6,780 nt of DNA from Eubacteriales Family XIII. Incertae Sedis bacterium (GTDB taxonomy: Bacteria > Bacillota > Clostridia > Peptostreptococcales > Anaerovoracaceae), in contig JAIRTJ010000144.1 of NCBI GenBank assembly GCA_031254995.1, positions 1-6,780 of the forward strand, given 5' to 3'. Shown here in pieces: positions 1-4,720 of the stretch (position 1 is the stretch's first letter; each line of letters starts with the position of its first letter). Under the pieces are notes generated by a model. It was not told the origin of the DNA and searched no databases. It worked only from the letters and a program-made list of their open reading frames with translations. The position numbers and the translations under genes were made by a program.

Positions 1-1421
1 GCCGTGGTCAGCTTGTACAGTCCGCTCCAGAGGATGTAGAAAGATCCGGAGCCGCCTTCTCTCGTCAGATCCATCCAACCCGTGCATTGCGGCGCGTTGT
101 TCAGGTAGCGACCGTCCAATCCGACGAGCCCTTCCTTGGTGAGTGCGGGAGAGGGCTTCTTTTCTCTGGACTGATTGTCGAATTCAGGCAAATCTCTGAC
201 GAAATCCTCCCAACGCTCGACACCGCTCGCCTGCCACGCGTCGTAGATGGACGATTCCAACCAAGGAACTTGGGGATCGCCGGTCTCCGGGTCGAAACCC
301 ACGATGGAATGATGTCGCGGATGACAGATGCTTCGGCATTTGTAATCCCAGATAAAGGCGTAATTCCCCTCGAATGCGCTGGGAAGTTCCGTATAGCGTT
401 CGTTCATGGGCGTCAGATGATCCACGAATTCCATGATGTGGTCGTGATTCAGCGCGAAGGTCACGTAGCCGATCATTGCGCCCGAGTCATTCGTCACGGG
501 CGTCGCCCAACGAACGATGCCTTCAAATCTTTGACCGTTGGGATTTTCCTCGCCCGCGTAGGCCTGCGCCTCGGGGTCGTAGAGGATGTCGTATCCTCGA
601 TCTTTACCTGCGGCCTTGAGCGCGTCGGGCGTGTACATTCCGATGTAATCGGAACGTATATAGGCGCCGATCACATCCGATACGTAGATTTCTCCGGGCT
701 TGAGAGCCTTCAATTTCTCAAAATACGTTTCCGCTTTGACGTACGTGTTCGTGCGGTCGGAGACGTTTTTCTTCTCCGCGCTCATGGGATAATACGTCTT
801 GGGAGAATCGGGATCGACGAACTTCACCTGTTCGTTCCCGTTCAGGTCTATGAAAGTGATCTCATCGTAAAGGGGGATCGCCTCATATGCGAAGGCGTCC
901 GGTTGACGGTAACGGAAACCGTCCATGTCGTTGTTTTCGGTGTTTGTCGATGAAACGTCGCTCGATTCGGAAGAGGACTCGCCTGCGGGAATCCACGATT
1001 GGCCGTCCTCCGCGAGTTCCCATCCGCCTTTTTTGACGACGCTTCTCGATCGCGCCTCCGAGAATTGACGGTAGGCTTCCTCCGACGGAGCGATGCTTGC
1101 CGCATAGAGAATGTCATTGTCGCGCCCGTAGAGGAAATCGGCCACGCGCTGCGCCGCATCCGTGGTCATTCGCTCGATGTTTTCGACCGCGCTGTCGTTC
1201 AACGCCTTGGACGAATCGCCCACGGCGATATTCCGCAACGTGTCGCCCAACGACGCGAATTGATACCATGCTATGACGGCCAACAGTATGAGAGGCACGA
1301 CCTTTACGACGAGAAAGATGATCATCAACTTGGCTCTCATGTTGAGCTTGCGTTTGTTCAAAAAACTATCCAATATTCTTTGAACGTAATTTACCGTATT
1401 GCGATAAAGTTTTTTAATCAT
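1..1421 (-). CDS. Membrane sensor protein with N-terminal TM helix and large Cache-like extracytoplasmic domain (partial, C-terminus off the left edge)
   Basis: An uninterrupted minus-strand reading frame of 473 codons runs off the left edge. Residues 1-30 are basic and cytoplasmic (MIKKLYRNTV...NMRAKL). Residues about 32-53 form one transmembrane helix (IIFLVVKVVPLILLAVIAWY). The remainder should lie outside. It contains a segment typical of Cache-type ligand-binding domains (ITFIDLNGNEQVKFVDP, about 191-207), then FEGIVRWATPVTNDSGAMIGY (about 298-318), a His-rich stretch NHDHIMEFVDH, and ICHPRHHSIVGFDPETGDP. Similar sequences are known to me in bacterial receptors that continue into a second TM, HAMP and an output domain (kinase, phosphatase, cyclase or chemotaxis type); which one applies here cannot be seen. 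A Ser/Asn-rich low-complexity patch lies at about 148-166. The ATG at 1421 was chosen because AGGA lies 7 bases upstream; an in-frame ATG at 1427 sits too close to it. The gene is divergent from the sigma-factor gene. Confidence 0.85.
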   Translation of the reverse strand, partial: MIKKLYRNTVNYVQRILDSFLNKRKLNMRAKLMIIFLVVKVVPLILLAVIAWYQFASLGDTLRNIAVGDSSKALNDSAVENIERMTTDAAQRVADFLYGRDNDILYAASIAPSEEAYRQFSEARSRSVVKKGGWELAEDGQSWIPAGESSSESSDVSSTNTENNDMDGFRYRQPDAFAYEAIPLYDEITFIDLNGNEQVKFVDPDSPKTYYPMSAEKKNVSDRTNTYVKAETYFEKLKALKPGEIYVSDVIGAYIRSDYIGMYTPDALKAAGKDRGYDILYDPEAQAYAGEENPNGQRFEGIVRWATPVTNDSGAMIGYVTFALNHDHIMEFVDHLTPMNERYTELPSAFEGNYAFIWDYKCRSICHPRHHSIVGFDPETGDPQVPWLESSIYDAWQASGVERWEDFVRDLPEFDNQSREKKPSPALTKEGLVGLDGRYLNNAPQCTGWMDLTREGGSGSFYILWSGLYKLTT

Positions 1422-1552
1422 TTTCATTTCCTGTCGTCATTCGGCCGAAATGCGGATGACCAATGATCGCGATGCGCCGGCGCCCCTTTGAGTATCGAAT
1501 TTGCCTAGGCATCCGCACGCCGCGCGCGAACGATTCAGCTGTAACCGCTAAT

Positions 1553-1581
1553 ATAGTATCATGTCGGTTGACGATTTGCAA
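1553..1581 (-). promoter_or_regulatory. Predicted promoter of the sensor gene
   Basis: On the minus strand, a -35-like TTGCAA (1576-1581) and a -10-like TACTAT (1553-1558) are separated by exactly 17 bases. Each matches 4 of 6 consensus positions. Transcription would start near 1546 and give a leader of about 125 bases before the ATG at 1421. It points the right way for the sensor gene and lies in the divergent spacer. Confidence 0.45.
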
Positions 1582-1610
1582 TTTCAGTTTTTCAATACGC
1601 GACGCCCATT

Positions 1611-1627
1611 GCCGGCCGTTTGCCGGC
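1611..1627. repeat. GCCGGC-N5-GCCGGC dyad in the divergent spacer
   Basis: Two copies of GCCGGC (1611-1616 and 1622-1627) flank CGTTT. Each copy is itself palindromic, so the pair is both a direct and an inverted repeat and could form a 6-bp hairpin. No T-run follows on either strand, so it does not look like a terminator. It lies between the predicted minus-strand promoter and the sigma-factor gene, where an operator would be plausible. Confidence 0.4.
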
Positions 1628-1640
1628 GACTTATCGCCCA

Positions 1641-1669
1641 TTGACGAAACGAACTGTATGTGGGAAAAT
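1641..1669 (+). promoter_or_regulatory. Weak candidate promoter for the sigma-factor gene
   Basis: TTGACG (1641-1646) is followed after 17 bases by GAAAAT (1664-1669). The -35 is good and the -10 is poor (4 of 6). A competing candidate is TTGGAC (1682-1687) with TAAAAG (1705-1710), also 17 bases apart. Neither is decisive, and the gene could instead use an ECF-type promoter that I could not identify. Confidence 0.3.
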
Positions 1670-1689
1670 ATTAAATACTATTTGGACAC

Positions 1690-1715
1690 AAGTAAAATGC
1701 GAAGTAAAAGTTTAC
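1690..1715 (+). repeat. AAGTAAAA direct repeat overlapping a GTAAA/TTTAC dyad
   Basis: AAGTAAAA occurs at 1690-1697 and again at 1702-1709, 12 bases apart start to start. The second copy overlaps the dyad GTAAA-AG-TTTAC (1704-1715). The cluster is about 80-100 bases upstream of the sigma-factor start and overlaps one of its candidate promoters, so it may be a regulator binding site. It is a sequence observation only. Confidence 0.35.
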
Positions 1716-1726
1716 ATAGTCGCGTC

Positions 1727-1748
1727 TGTCGAAGGCGGCGGATCGACA
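1727..1748 (+). repeat. Small hairpin in the sigma-factor leader
   Basis: TGTCGA (1727-1732) and TCGACA (1743-1748) are perfect 6-base inverted arms around a 10-base loop. They lie about 30 bases upstream of the Shine-Dalgarno-like AAAAGGGG (1776-1783). The element may be a weak leader structure or a chance dyad. Confidence 0.3.
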
Positions 1749-1793
1749 ATAATAACCGGAGAGGCAGTAATTTCTAAAAGGGGACATACTTTA

Positions 1794-3005
1794 ATGACAG
1801 TAGATGCAGTAAAAGATAAAGACATCTCGAAGTTGGTGATCGAGGCGCAACGGGGGGACATAGCGTCATTTGAGGAACTTTACCGCATATTTGCGAAGAG
1901 TATTCTGTATCACGTTCGCGGTTTATTGGTGAACAAACAGGATACGGAAGACGCGGCGCAAGAGGTCGTACTCGAGATGTACAAGAGCATTCGCGGCCTT
2001 CGAAGTCCTTACGCGTTTTCATCGTGGATGCACCGCATTATTGCGAATGTGTGCTATGCTCGCAATGATAAGGAAAAGGCTTTGGACGAGCGAGCGCGCG
2101 TTGACTCGTACGGAGGCGTGCTTTCGGATCAAGACAAAGACGTTTGTCCGGAGGAAGTCGCTAACGAAAAAGATCGAGCGATCTTGTTGGCGAATATCAT
2201 AAACGGTTTGAGCGAGAGTCGCCGCAGGGCGGTTATCATGTACTATTACGACGGGATGAGCTATAAGGAGATCGCAAAAGCCCTTGGCGTAACGATTTCA
2301 ACGGTTTCCACGAATATTTTGAAAGCAAAGAAGATGATTCGCAAAGAAATCGAAAACAGAATATCGGAAGCGAAAGGCGTTGAGACATATCTCGGCGGCA
2401 TTGCGATTGCGGACGCCATCGCCGCGGATGTCGCGCGGCGATTCCCGTTTGAGAGCGTGGAGCGGTTTTCCTGCGCGACGGACGGACGCCTGCATCTCGC
2501 CGCGAAAGAGCTGACAAGCGCCTCCAAGGGCGAGCCGCGTTGGAACCGGAGTTTCGCTTTGAAAATAGCGTCTTTTTCCGCGGTTGCGGGCGTTGCCGCT
2601 TTGATTTGCGCGATCATTTTCAATCTGTCCGACACCCCGAGCGCTCCTTTGATTCCCGAGCAAAAGACGACCTCCGTATATCGACCCGTCGCCGAAATCA
2701 TTCTTGAAAGCGAGGATTGCGCGTGCGGCCATGTCAATCCGCAGCAGGCGCAGCTGTTGATAGATGAAAAGGACGTCGATATCCGCAGTTGGAGCATTGC
2801 GGAATCGGGCGACGCCGAAAAAGAGATATCGGACAATATCGTGCGCGATGGCGAGGGCGATGTCATCTCGAGCGATTTGCGCGATCTGTCGCCCGGCACA
2901 TATCAAATACGGTGGATCGTTTCAAATGCCGAGGGCAGTTCCGCATCGGTATTGCGAGATATATTGATTACAGACGGTCCCGTCGAACCGGGCCTTTACG
3001 AGTGA
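1794..3005 (+). CDS. ECF-type sigma factor fused to a TM helix and an extracytoplasmic, Ig-like C-terminal domain
   Basis: This 403-residue protein starts as a sigma-70 family factor. Region 2 spans about residues 14-90 and carries the DTEDAAQEV signature at 50-58. Region 4 spans about 131-186, with a helix-turn-helix (YKEIAKALGVTISTVSTN, 157-174) that would read the -35 element. A linker of about 65 residues follows. A single hydrophobic helix (about 254-277) is preceded by R252 and K257, which suggests that the sigma part stays inside. The last 125 residues would lie outside and include a CAC motif (C309, C311) and LSPGTYQIRWIVSNAEGSS, which resembles the end of bacterial Ig-like beta-sandwich domains. 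Ordinary ECF factors are about 160-200 residues and soluble. The frame is open back to 1620, but ATG 1794 fits the start of region 2 and has AAAAGGGG 10 bases upstream. No anti-sigma gene follows. The sigma call is firm; the outer domain type is inference. Confidence 0.9.
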   Translation: MTVDAVKDKDISKLVIEAQRGDIASFEELYRIFAKSILYHVRGLLVNKQDTEDAAQEVVLEMYKSIRGLRSPYAFSSWMHRIIANVCYARNDKEKALDERARVDSYGGVLSDQDKDVCPEEVANEKDRAILLANIINGLSESRRRAVIMYYYDGMSYKEIAKALGVTISTVSTNILKAKKMIRKEIENRISEAKGVETYLGGIAIADAIAADVARRFPFESVERFSCATDGRLHLAAKELTSASKGEPRWNRSFALKIASFSAVAGVAALICAIIFNLSDTPSAPLIPEQKTTSVYRPVAEIILESEDCACGHVNPQQAQLLIDEKDVDIRSWSIAESGDAEKEISDNIVRDGEGDVISSDLRDLSPGTYQIRWIVSNAEGSSASVLRDILITDGPVEPGLYE

Positions 3006-3014
3006 CGCGCCCGG
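2988..3014 (+). repeat. CCGGGC/GCCCGG dyad across the sigma-factor stop codon
   Basis: CCGGGC (2988-2993) and GCCCGG (3009-3014) could pair around a 15-base loop that holds the TGA stop. No T-run follows directly; T7 runs come only at 3063-3069 and 3084-3090, with no convincing stem before them. Any terminator of the sigma-factor gene is therefore unclear. Confidence 0.25.
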
Positions 3015-3119
3015 ATCGTCTCGTCTTTGCGAAACCATAGGCGGATTCGATTCATCAGTTCCTTTTTTTCACGAGTGTGCGCATTTTTTTGAAGATCTCG
3101 ATAATCTCAACATAAGTAG

Positions 3120-3180
3120 AAAAATTTTTTAAAAAAGATCGCTTCTTTTGTTTGAAACGCACAATCCGCGATAGTATAAT
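3120..3180 (+). promoter_or_regulatory. Strong promoter of the merR-like gene, with upstream A/T tract
   Basis: TTGAAA (3152-3157), a 17-base spacer and a perfect TATAAT (3175-3180) make a near-consensus housekeeping promoter. An A5-T6-A6 tract (3120-3136) just upstream could act as an UP element or cause DNA bending. Transcription would start near 3187 and give a leader of about 95 bases. The 17-base spacer argues against MerR-style activation of its own gene, which usually needs 19-20 bases. Confidence 0.8.
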
Positions 3181-3189
3181 TGTATACAA
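3180..3189. promoter_or_regulatory. TTGTATACAA palindrome at the start of transcription
   Basis: A perfect 10-base palindrome begins on the last base of the -10 box and spans the predicted start of transcription. A bound protein here would block transcription, so it could be an operator. No second copy was noticed in the window. Confidence 0.35.
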
Positions 3190-3202
3190 GAATCAGGAAA
3201 GG

Positions 3203-3267
3203 CGTATCGCGGAATCATCGTTTCGGCGAGACGCGTCAAGTCCGGACGCGCGGAGAAACGCGATACG
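3203..3267 (+). promoter_or_regulatory. Folded 5' leader hairpin upstream of the merR-like gene
   Basis: CGTATCGCG (3203-3211) pairs perfectly with CGCGATACG (3259-3267) across 47 bases. Inside, TTTC (3221-3224) can pair with GAAA (3255-3258), and CGCGTC (3232-3237) with GACGCG (3245-3250) around a 7-base loop. This gives a three-part nested stem with a 9-base bulge. The 3' arm ends 3 bases before the Shine-Dalgarno AGGTG (3271-3275), so folding or protein binding could affect translation. It matches no riboswitch class I know. Confidence 0.55.
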
Positions 3268-3281
3268 GATAGGTGCAAAAA

Positions 3282-4145
3282 ATGAAAACGGACAATGGTC
3301 GCAGACTTTATACTATCGGGCAGGTTTCGGATCTCTTGGATATTCCGATTCGCACGATACGTTATTATGAAAAGATAGATCTCGCTCGTCCGTATCAAAT
3401 CGACGAGAGAACAAGTTATCGTTATTACTCATTGGAAGAGATTTTCATTCTCGACATCATTCGTTGTCTCGGACGCGATTTGGGCATGCCGCTCAAGAAG
3501 ATCCGGGAATACATAAATCATCAAAACGAGGATTTTACGTTGGAGCAGTATCTCGTCGAGCAGGCGAAGGACATCAACAGTCAGATCGATGCGCTTTTGG
3601 CTCGAAAGAGTTTCCTGCTCAACAAACTGAAGGCGGTGGCGTTTCGCGCGTACATGAAACCCGGGTTGCCTCGATTGACCATGAAGGAGGAGCGCAAGCT
3701 GTTTGTGCGACCCGCGGGATTTCAGGACGTGGAGGATGTGATTCTGTCGGTGCGGAAGGTCTTCAGGGAATCGGAAAATCAATACGACAGGATAGCGTTT
3801 CTTTTTCGGGATTTTCATTCCGAAAGCGTCGCCGACGATTTCGAGGATTTGATACTCGGCCTCGACGGCCCCTTCAAATCCGCGCGCGACGAAGTGACCT
3901 TGCCTGCGGGAAGATATGCGGAGATACTCTACGAAAATCATCCGGACAAGCGCCGCGAGGCGATCAGGGTGTTGCGGGATTTTGTCAAGCGTTCCGGGTT
4001 TAAACCCGAGGGAGGTATTCTGTTCAGCGGCGGCCTGCTTTACGCAATTGCGGCTCGAAGCGATTTGTACTATTTCAAGATAGAAGTGAGATTGGTGGAC
4101 GCTTCCGAGCCTGTTATTGTAAAAAATGGGAGCGGTGAGCAATGA
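3282..4145 (+). CDS. MerR-family transcriptional regulator with BmrR/GyrI-like effector-binding domain
   Basis: This 287-residue protein has the MerR winged helix at the N-terminus: LYTIGQVSDLLDIPIRTIRY (9-28), followed by YEK and a wing with RTSYRYYS (43-50). Helices to about residue 79 contain MPLKKIREYI. A predicted coiled coil (about 86-117, QAKDINSQIDALLARKSFLL) should make the dimer. Residues 118-287 form a C-terminal domain of the size and style of the GyrI-like ligand pockets of BmrR-type multidrug regulators (for example VTLPAGRYAEILYENH near the middle and LLYAIAARSDLYYFKIEVRL near the end). Total length is close to BmrR. Such proteins usually bind hydrophobic or cationic drugs and activate an exporter gene by untwisting a promoter with a long spacer; no exporter lies in this window. 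ATG 3282 was preferred to GTG 3273 because AGGTG lies 6 bases before it. The MerR call is firm; the ligand is unknown. Confidence 0.9.
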   Translation: MKTDNGRRLYTIGQVSDLLDIPIRTIRYYEKIDLARPYQIDERTSYRYYSLEEIFILDIIRCLGRDLGMPLKKIREYINHQNEDFTLEQYLVEQAKDINSQIDALLARKSFLLNKLKAVAFRAYMKPGLPRLTMKEERKLFVRPAGFQDVEDVILSVRKVFRESENQYDRIAFLFRDFHSESVADDFEDLILGLDGPFKSARDEVTLPAGRYAEILYENHPDKRREAIRVLRDFVKRSGFKPEGGILFSGGLLYAIAARSDLYYFKIEVRLVDASEPVIVKNGSGEQ

Positions 4146-4230
4146 TCCGCAGATGCGGTCGGTCGGCGTGAGCTCGACGATCGCTCGGATCTCATCCCGC
4201 GAATTTTGAGTATTCTGTTTGCGCGACAAA

Positions 4231-4255
4231 GAAGGCCCTCGCTTGGAGGGCCTTC
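4231..4255 (+). terminator. Terminator-like hairpin downstream of the merR-like gene
   Basis: GAAGGCCCTC (4231-4240) and GAGGGCCTTC (4246-4255) form a perfect 10-bp GC-rich stem with a 5-base loop, 86 bases after the stop codon. The plus strand has no T-run after it (GTATCGATT). The minus strand has a weak TTTG. It probably ends or stabilises the merR-like transcript, and could also stop transcripts coming from the right. Confidence 0.6.
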
Positions 4256-4271
4256 GTATCGATTAAACTGT

Positions 4272-4389
4272 AAACGTCGCATAGCGAAAGAGGACATCAA
4301 CCTATATACGCCCTGCTCTGAACTCATATGCCTTAGGCGGTCGTTGCGACCGCTTGACGCATAAATACTATGACAGACGCGTTTTTTTT
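4272..4389 (+). ncRNA. Candidate small structured RNA closed by a long-range stem and ending in U8
   Basis: CGTC (4275-4278) plus CATAG (4280-4284) can pair with CTATG (4368-4372) plus GACG (4376-4379), closing a region of about 105 bases. A run of eight T (4382-4389) comes almost directly after, as at the 3' end of a terminated RNA. Inside is a strong hairpin, GCGGTCG (4337-4343) with CGACCGC (4347-4353). It extends by four more pairs only if read on the plus strand, because two of these are G-U; on the minus strand those positions would be C and A. The 5' part (ATAGCGAAAGAGGACA) vaguely resembles 5S rRNA, but the conserved 5S loop sequences are missing. No clear promoter was found upstream, so it may be processed from the merR-like transcript. 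Confidence 0.35.
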
Positions 4390-4404
4390 CATTCGCAACT
4401 CTTC

Positions 4405-4569
4405 CCGTTTCCTGTATCACATTCCGGTTCCGCGGAGACCGATGCGCATTGCTTTGAACTTCTCTTGTTTCGTTTCTCCCGGCCTCGCGGCCCGGATGTG
4501 AGTAACGGTTCTTGATTATAATGTAGACTGTCCACCGAGTGGAGAGTCAAGAGGTTTTTTTGTTTTTTT
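4405..4569 (+). ncRNA. Second candidate structured RNA or leader element, ending at a terminator
   Basis: Four helices nest in order: CCGTT (4405-4409) with AACGG (4504-4508); CACAT (4418-4422) with ATGTG (4496-4500); CCGG (4424-4427) with CCGG (4492-4495); and CCGCG (4430-4434) with CGCGG (4486-4490). GAGA (4435-4438) with TCTC (4475-4478) can continue inward. This long imperfect stem is followed by the hairpin and T-runs at 4526-4569. On the minus strand the same DNA has a TATAAT at 4515-4520 just before the stem and a GGCC-GCGA-GGCC loop, so minus-strand transcription cannot be excluded. I do not recognise an RNA family here. Confidence 0.3.
4526..4569 (+). terminator. Intrinsic terminator upstream of secA
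   Basis: GACT-G-TCCAC (4526-4535), loop CGA and GTGGA-G-AGTC (4539-4548) form a 9-bp stem with one G-G mismatch. T7 follows at 4555-4561 and another T7 at 4563-4569. Six bases separate the stem from the T-run; AAGAG (4549-4553) could pair with TTCTT (4509-4513) and bring the structure up to the T-run. It would insulate secA from upstream transcription. Confidence 0.65.
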
Positions 4570-4640
4570 AAAATTTTTTTTGCGCCGGGCGGAATTCTTG
4601 CCGCCAATTCGCGCGTCATCGCCAAAAAAAGGCCTCCGTA

Positions 4641-4649
4641 TGATATAAT
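4641..4649 (+). promoter_or_regulatory. Extended -10 promoter of secA
   Basis: TGATATAAT is a perfect extended -10 (TGnTATAAT). No good -35 lies 16-18 bases upstream, as is common for extended -10 promoters. Transcription would start near 4656 and give a leader of about 65 bases. CCTCCG (4633-4638) and CGGAGG (4666-4671) flank the box as an inverted repeat and could be an operator. Confidence 0.65.
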
Positions 4650-4662
4650 AAACAAATAGGTT

Positions 4663-4698
4663 ATGCGGAGGAAGCCGAGCGAACGGCAAGGCCGTTAG
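4663..4698 (+). other. secA leader: 11-codon mini-ORF overlapping a 6-bp hairpin
   Basis: ATG 4663 opens an 11-codon frame (MRRKPSERQGR) that stops at TAG 4696-4698, 22 bases before secA. The frame ends inside a perfect hairpin, AACGGC (4682-4687), loop AAG, GCCGTT (4691-4696). Its ATG would lie only about 7 bases after the predicted transcription start, with no ribosome binding site, so translation is doubtful. Control of secA by a translated leader is known from SecM in Escherichia coli, but nothing here resembles SecM. Confidence 0.2.
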
Positions 4699-4720
4699 GG
4701 GCAAAAAGGACGAGTGAGAG

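Noticed and set aside
87..953. Long plus-strand open frame of 288 codons
   Set aside because: It lies antisense to the sensor gene, whose minus-strand frame is continuous, has a ribosome binding site and encodes recognisable TM and Cache-like sequence. The plus-strand product resembles nothing I know.
999..1466. Plus-strand open frame of 155 codons
   Set aside because: Antisense to the start of the sensor gene and its leader; no ribosome binding site or recognisable domain.
1414..1641. Minus-strand 75-codon frame just upstream of, and overlapping, the sensor start
   Set aside because: It begins upstream of the predicted sensor promoter, has a basic, featureless composition and no ribosome binding site.
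1620..1793. N-terminal extension of the sigma-factor frame by 58 codons
   Set aside because: The extension covers the promoter candidates and repeats, has no sigma-like sequence, and ATG 1794 has its own ribosome binding site and fits the usual start of region 2.
2261..2906. Two overlapping minus-strand frames of 202 and 212 codons
   Set aside because: Both are antisense to the sigma-factor gene, which has clear domain support.
4142..4171. Nine-codon frame whose ATG overlaps the merR-like stop (ATGA)
   Set aside because: Far too short to support and with no conserved feature; the overlap is likely chance.
3429..4229. Minus-strand frame of 266 codons
   Set aside because: Antisense to the merR-like gene; its sequence has no recognisable domain.
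4278..4380. Possible 5S rRNA from the AUAGCGAAAGAGGACA similarity and the closed-stem length
   Set aside because: The conserved 5S loop C and helix sequences are missing, and there are no rRNA neighbours.
4405..4508. Possible T-box, SRP RNA or 6S RNA
   Set aside because: No T-box TGG-ACCGCG motif, no SRP GGAAGNAGC-type tetraloop region, and the element is shorter than 6S RNA with no recognisable central bubble.
4588..4605. GGCGG/CCGCC hairpin between the terminator and the secA promoter
   Set aside because: A 5-bp stem with an 8-base loop and no T-run after it on either strand; not distinguishable from chance.
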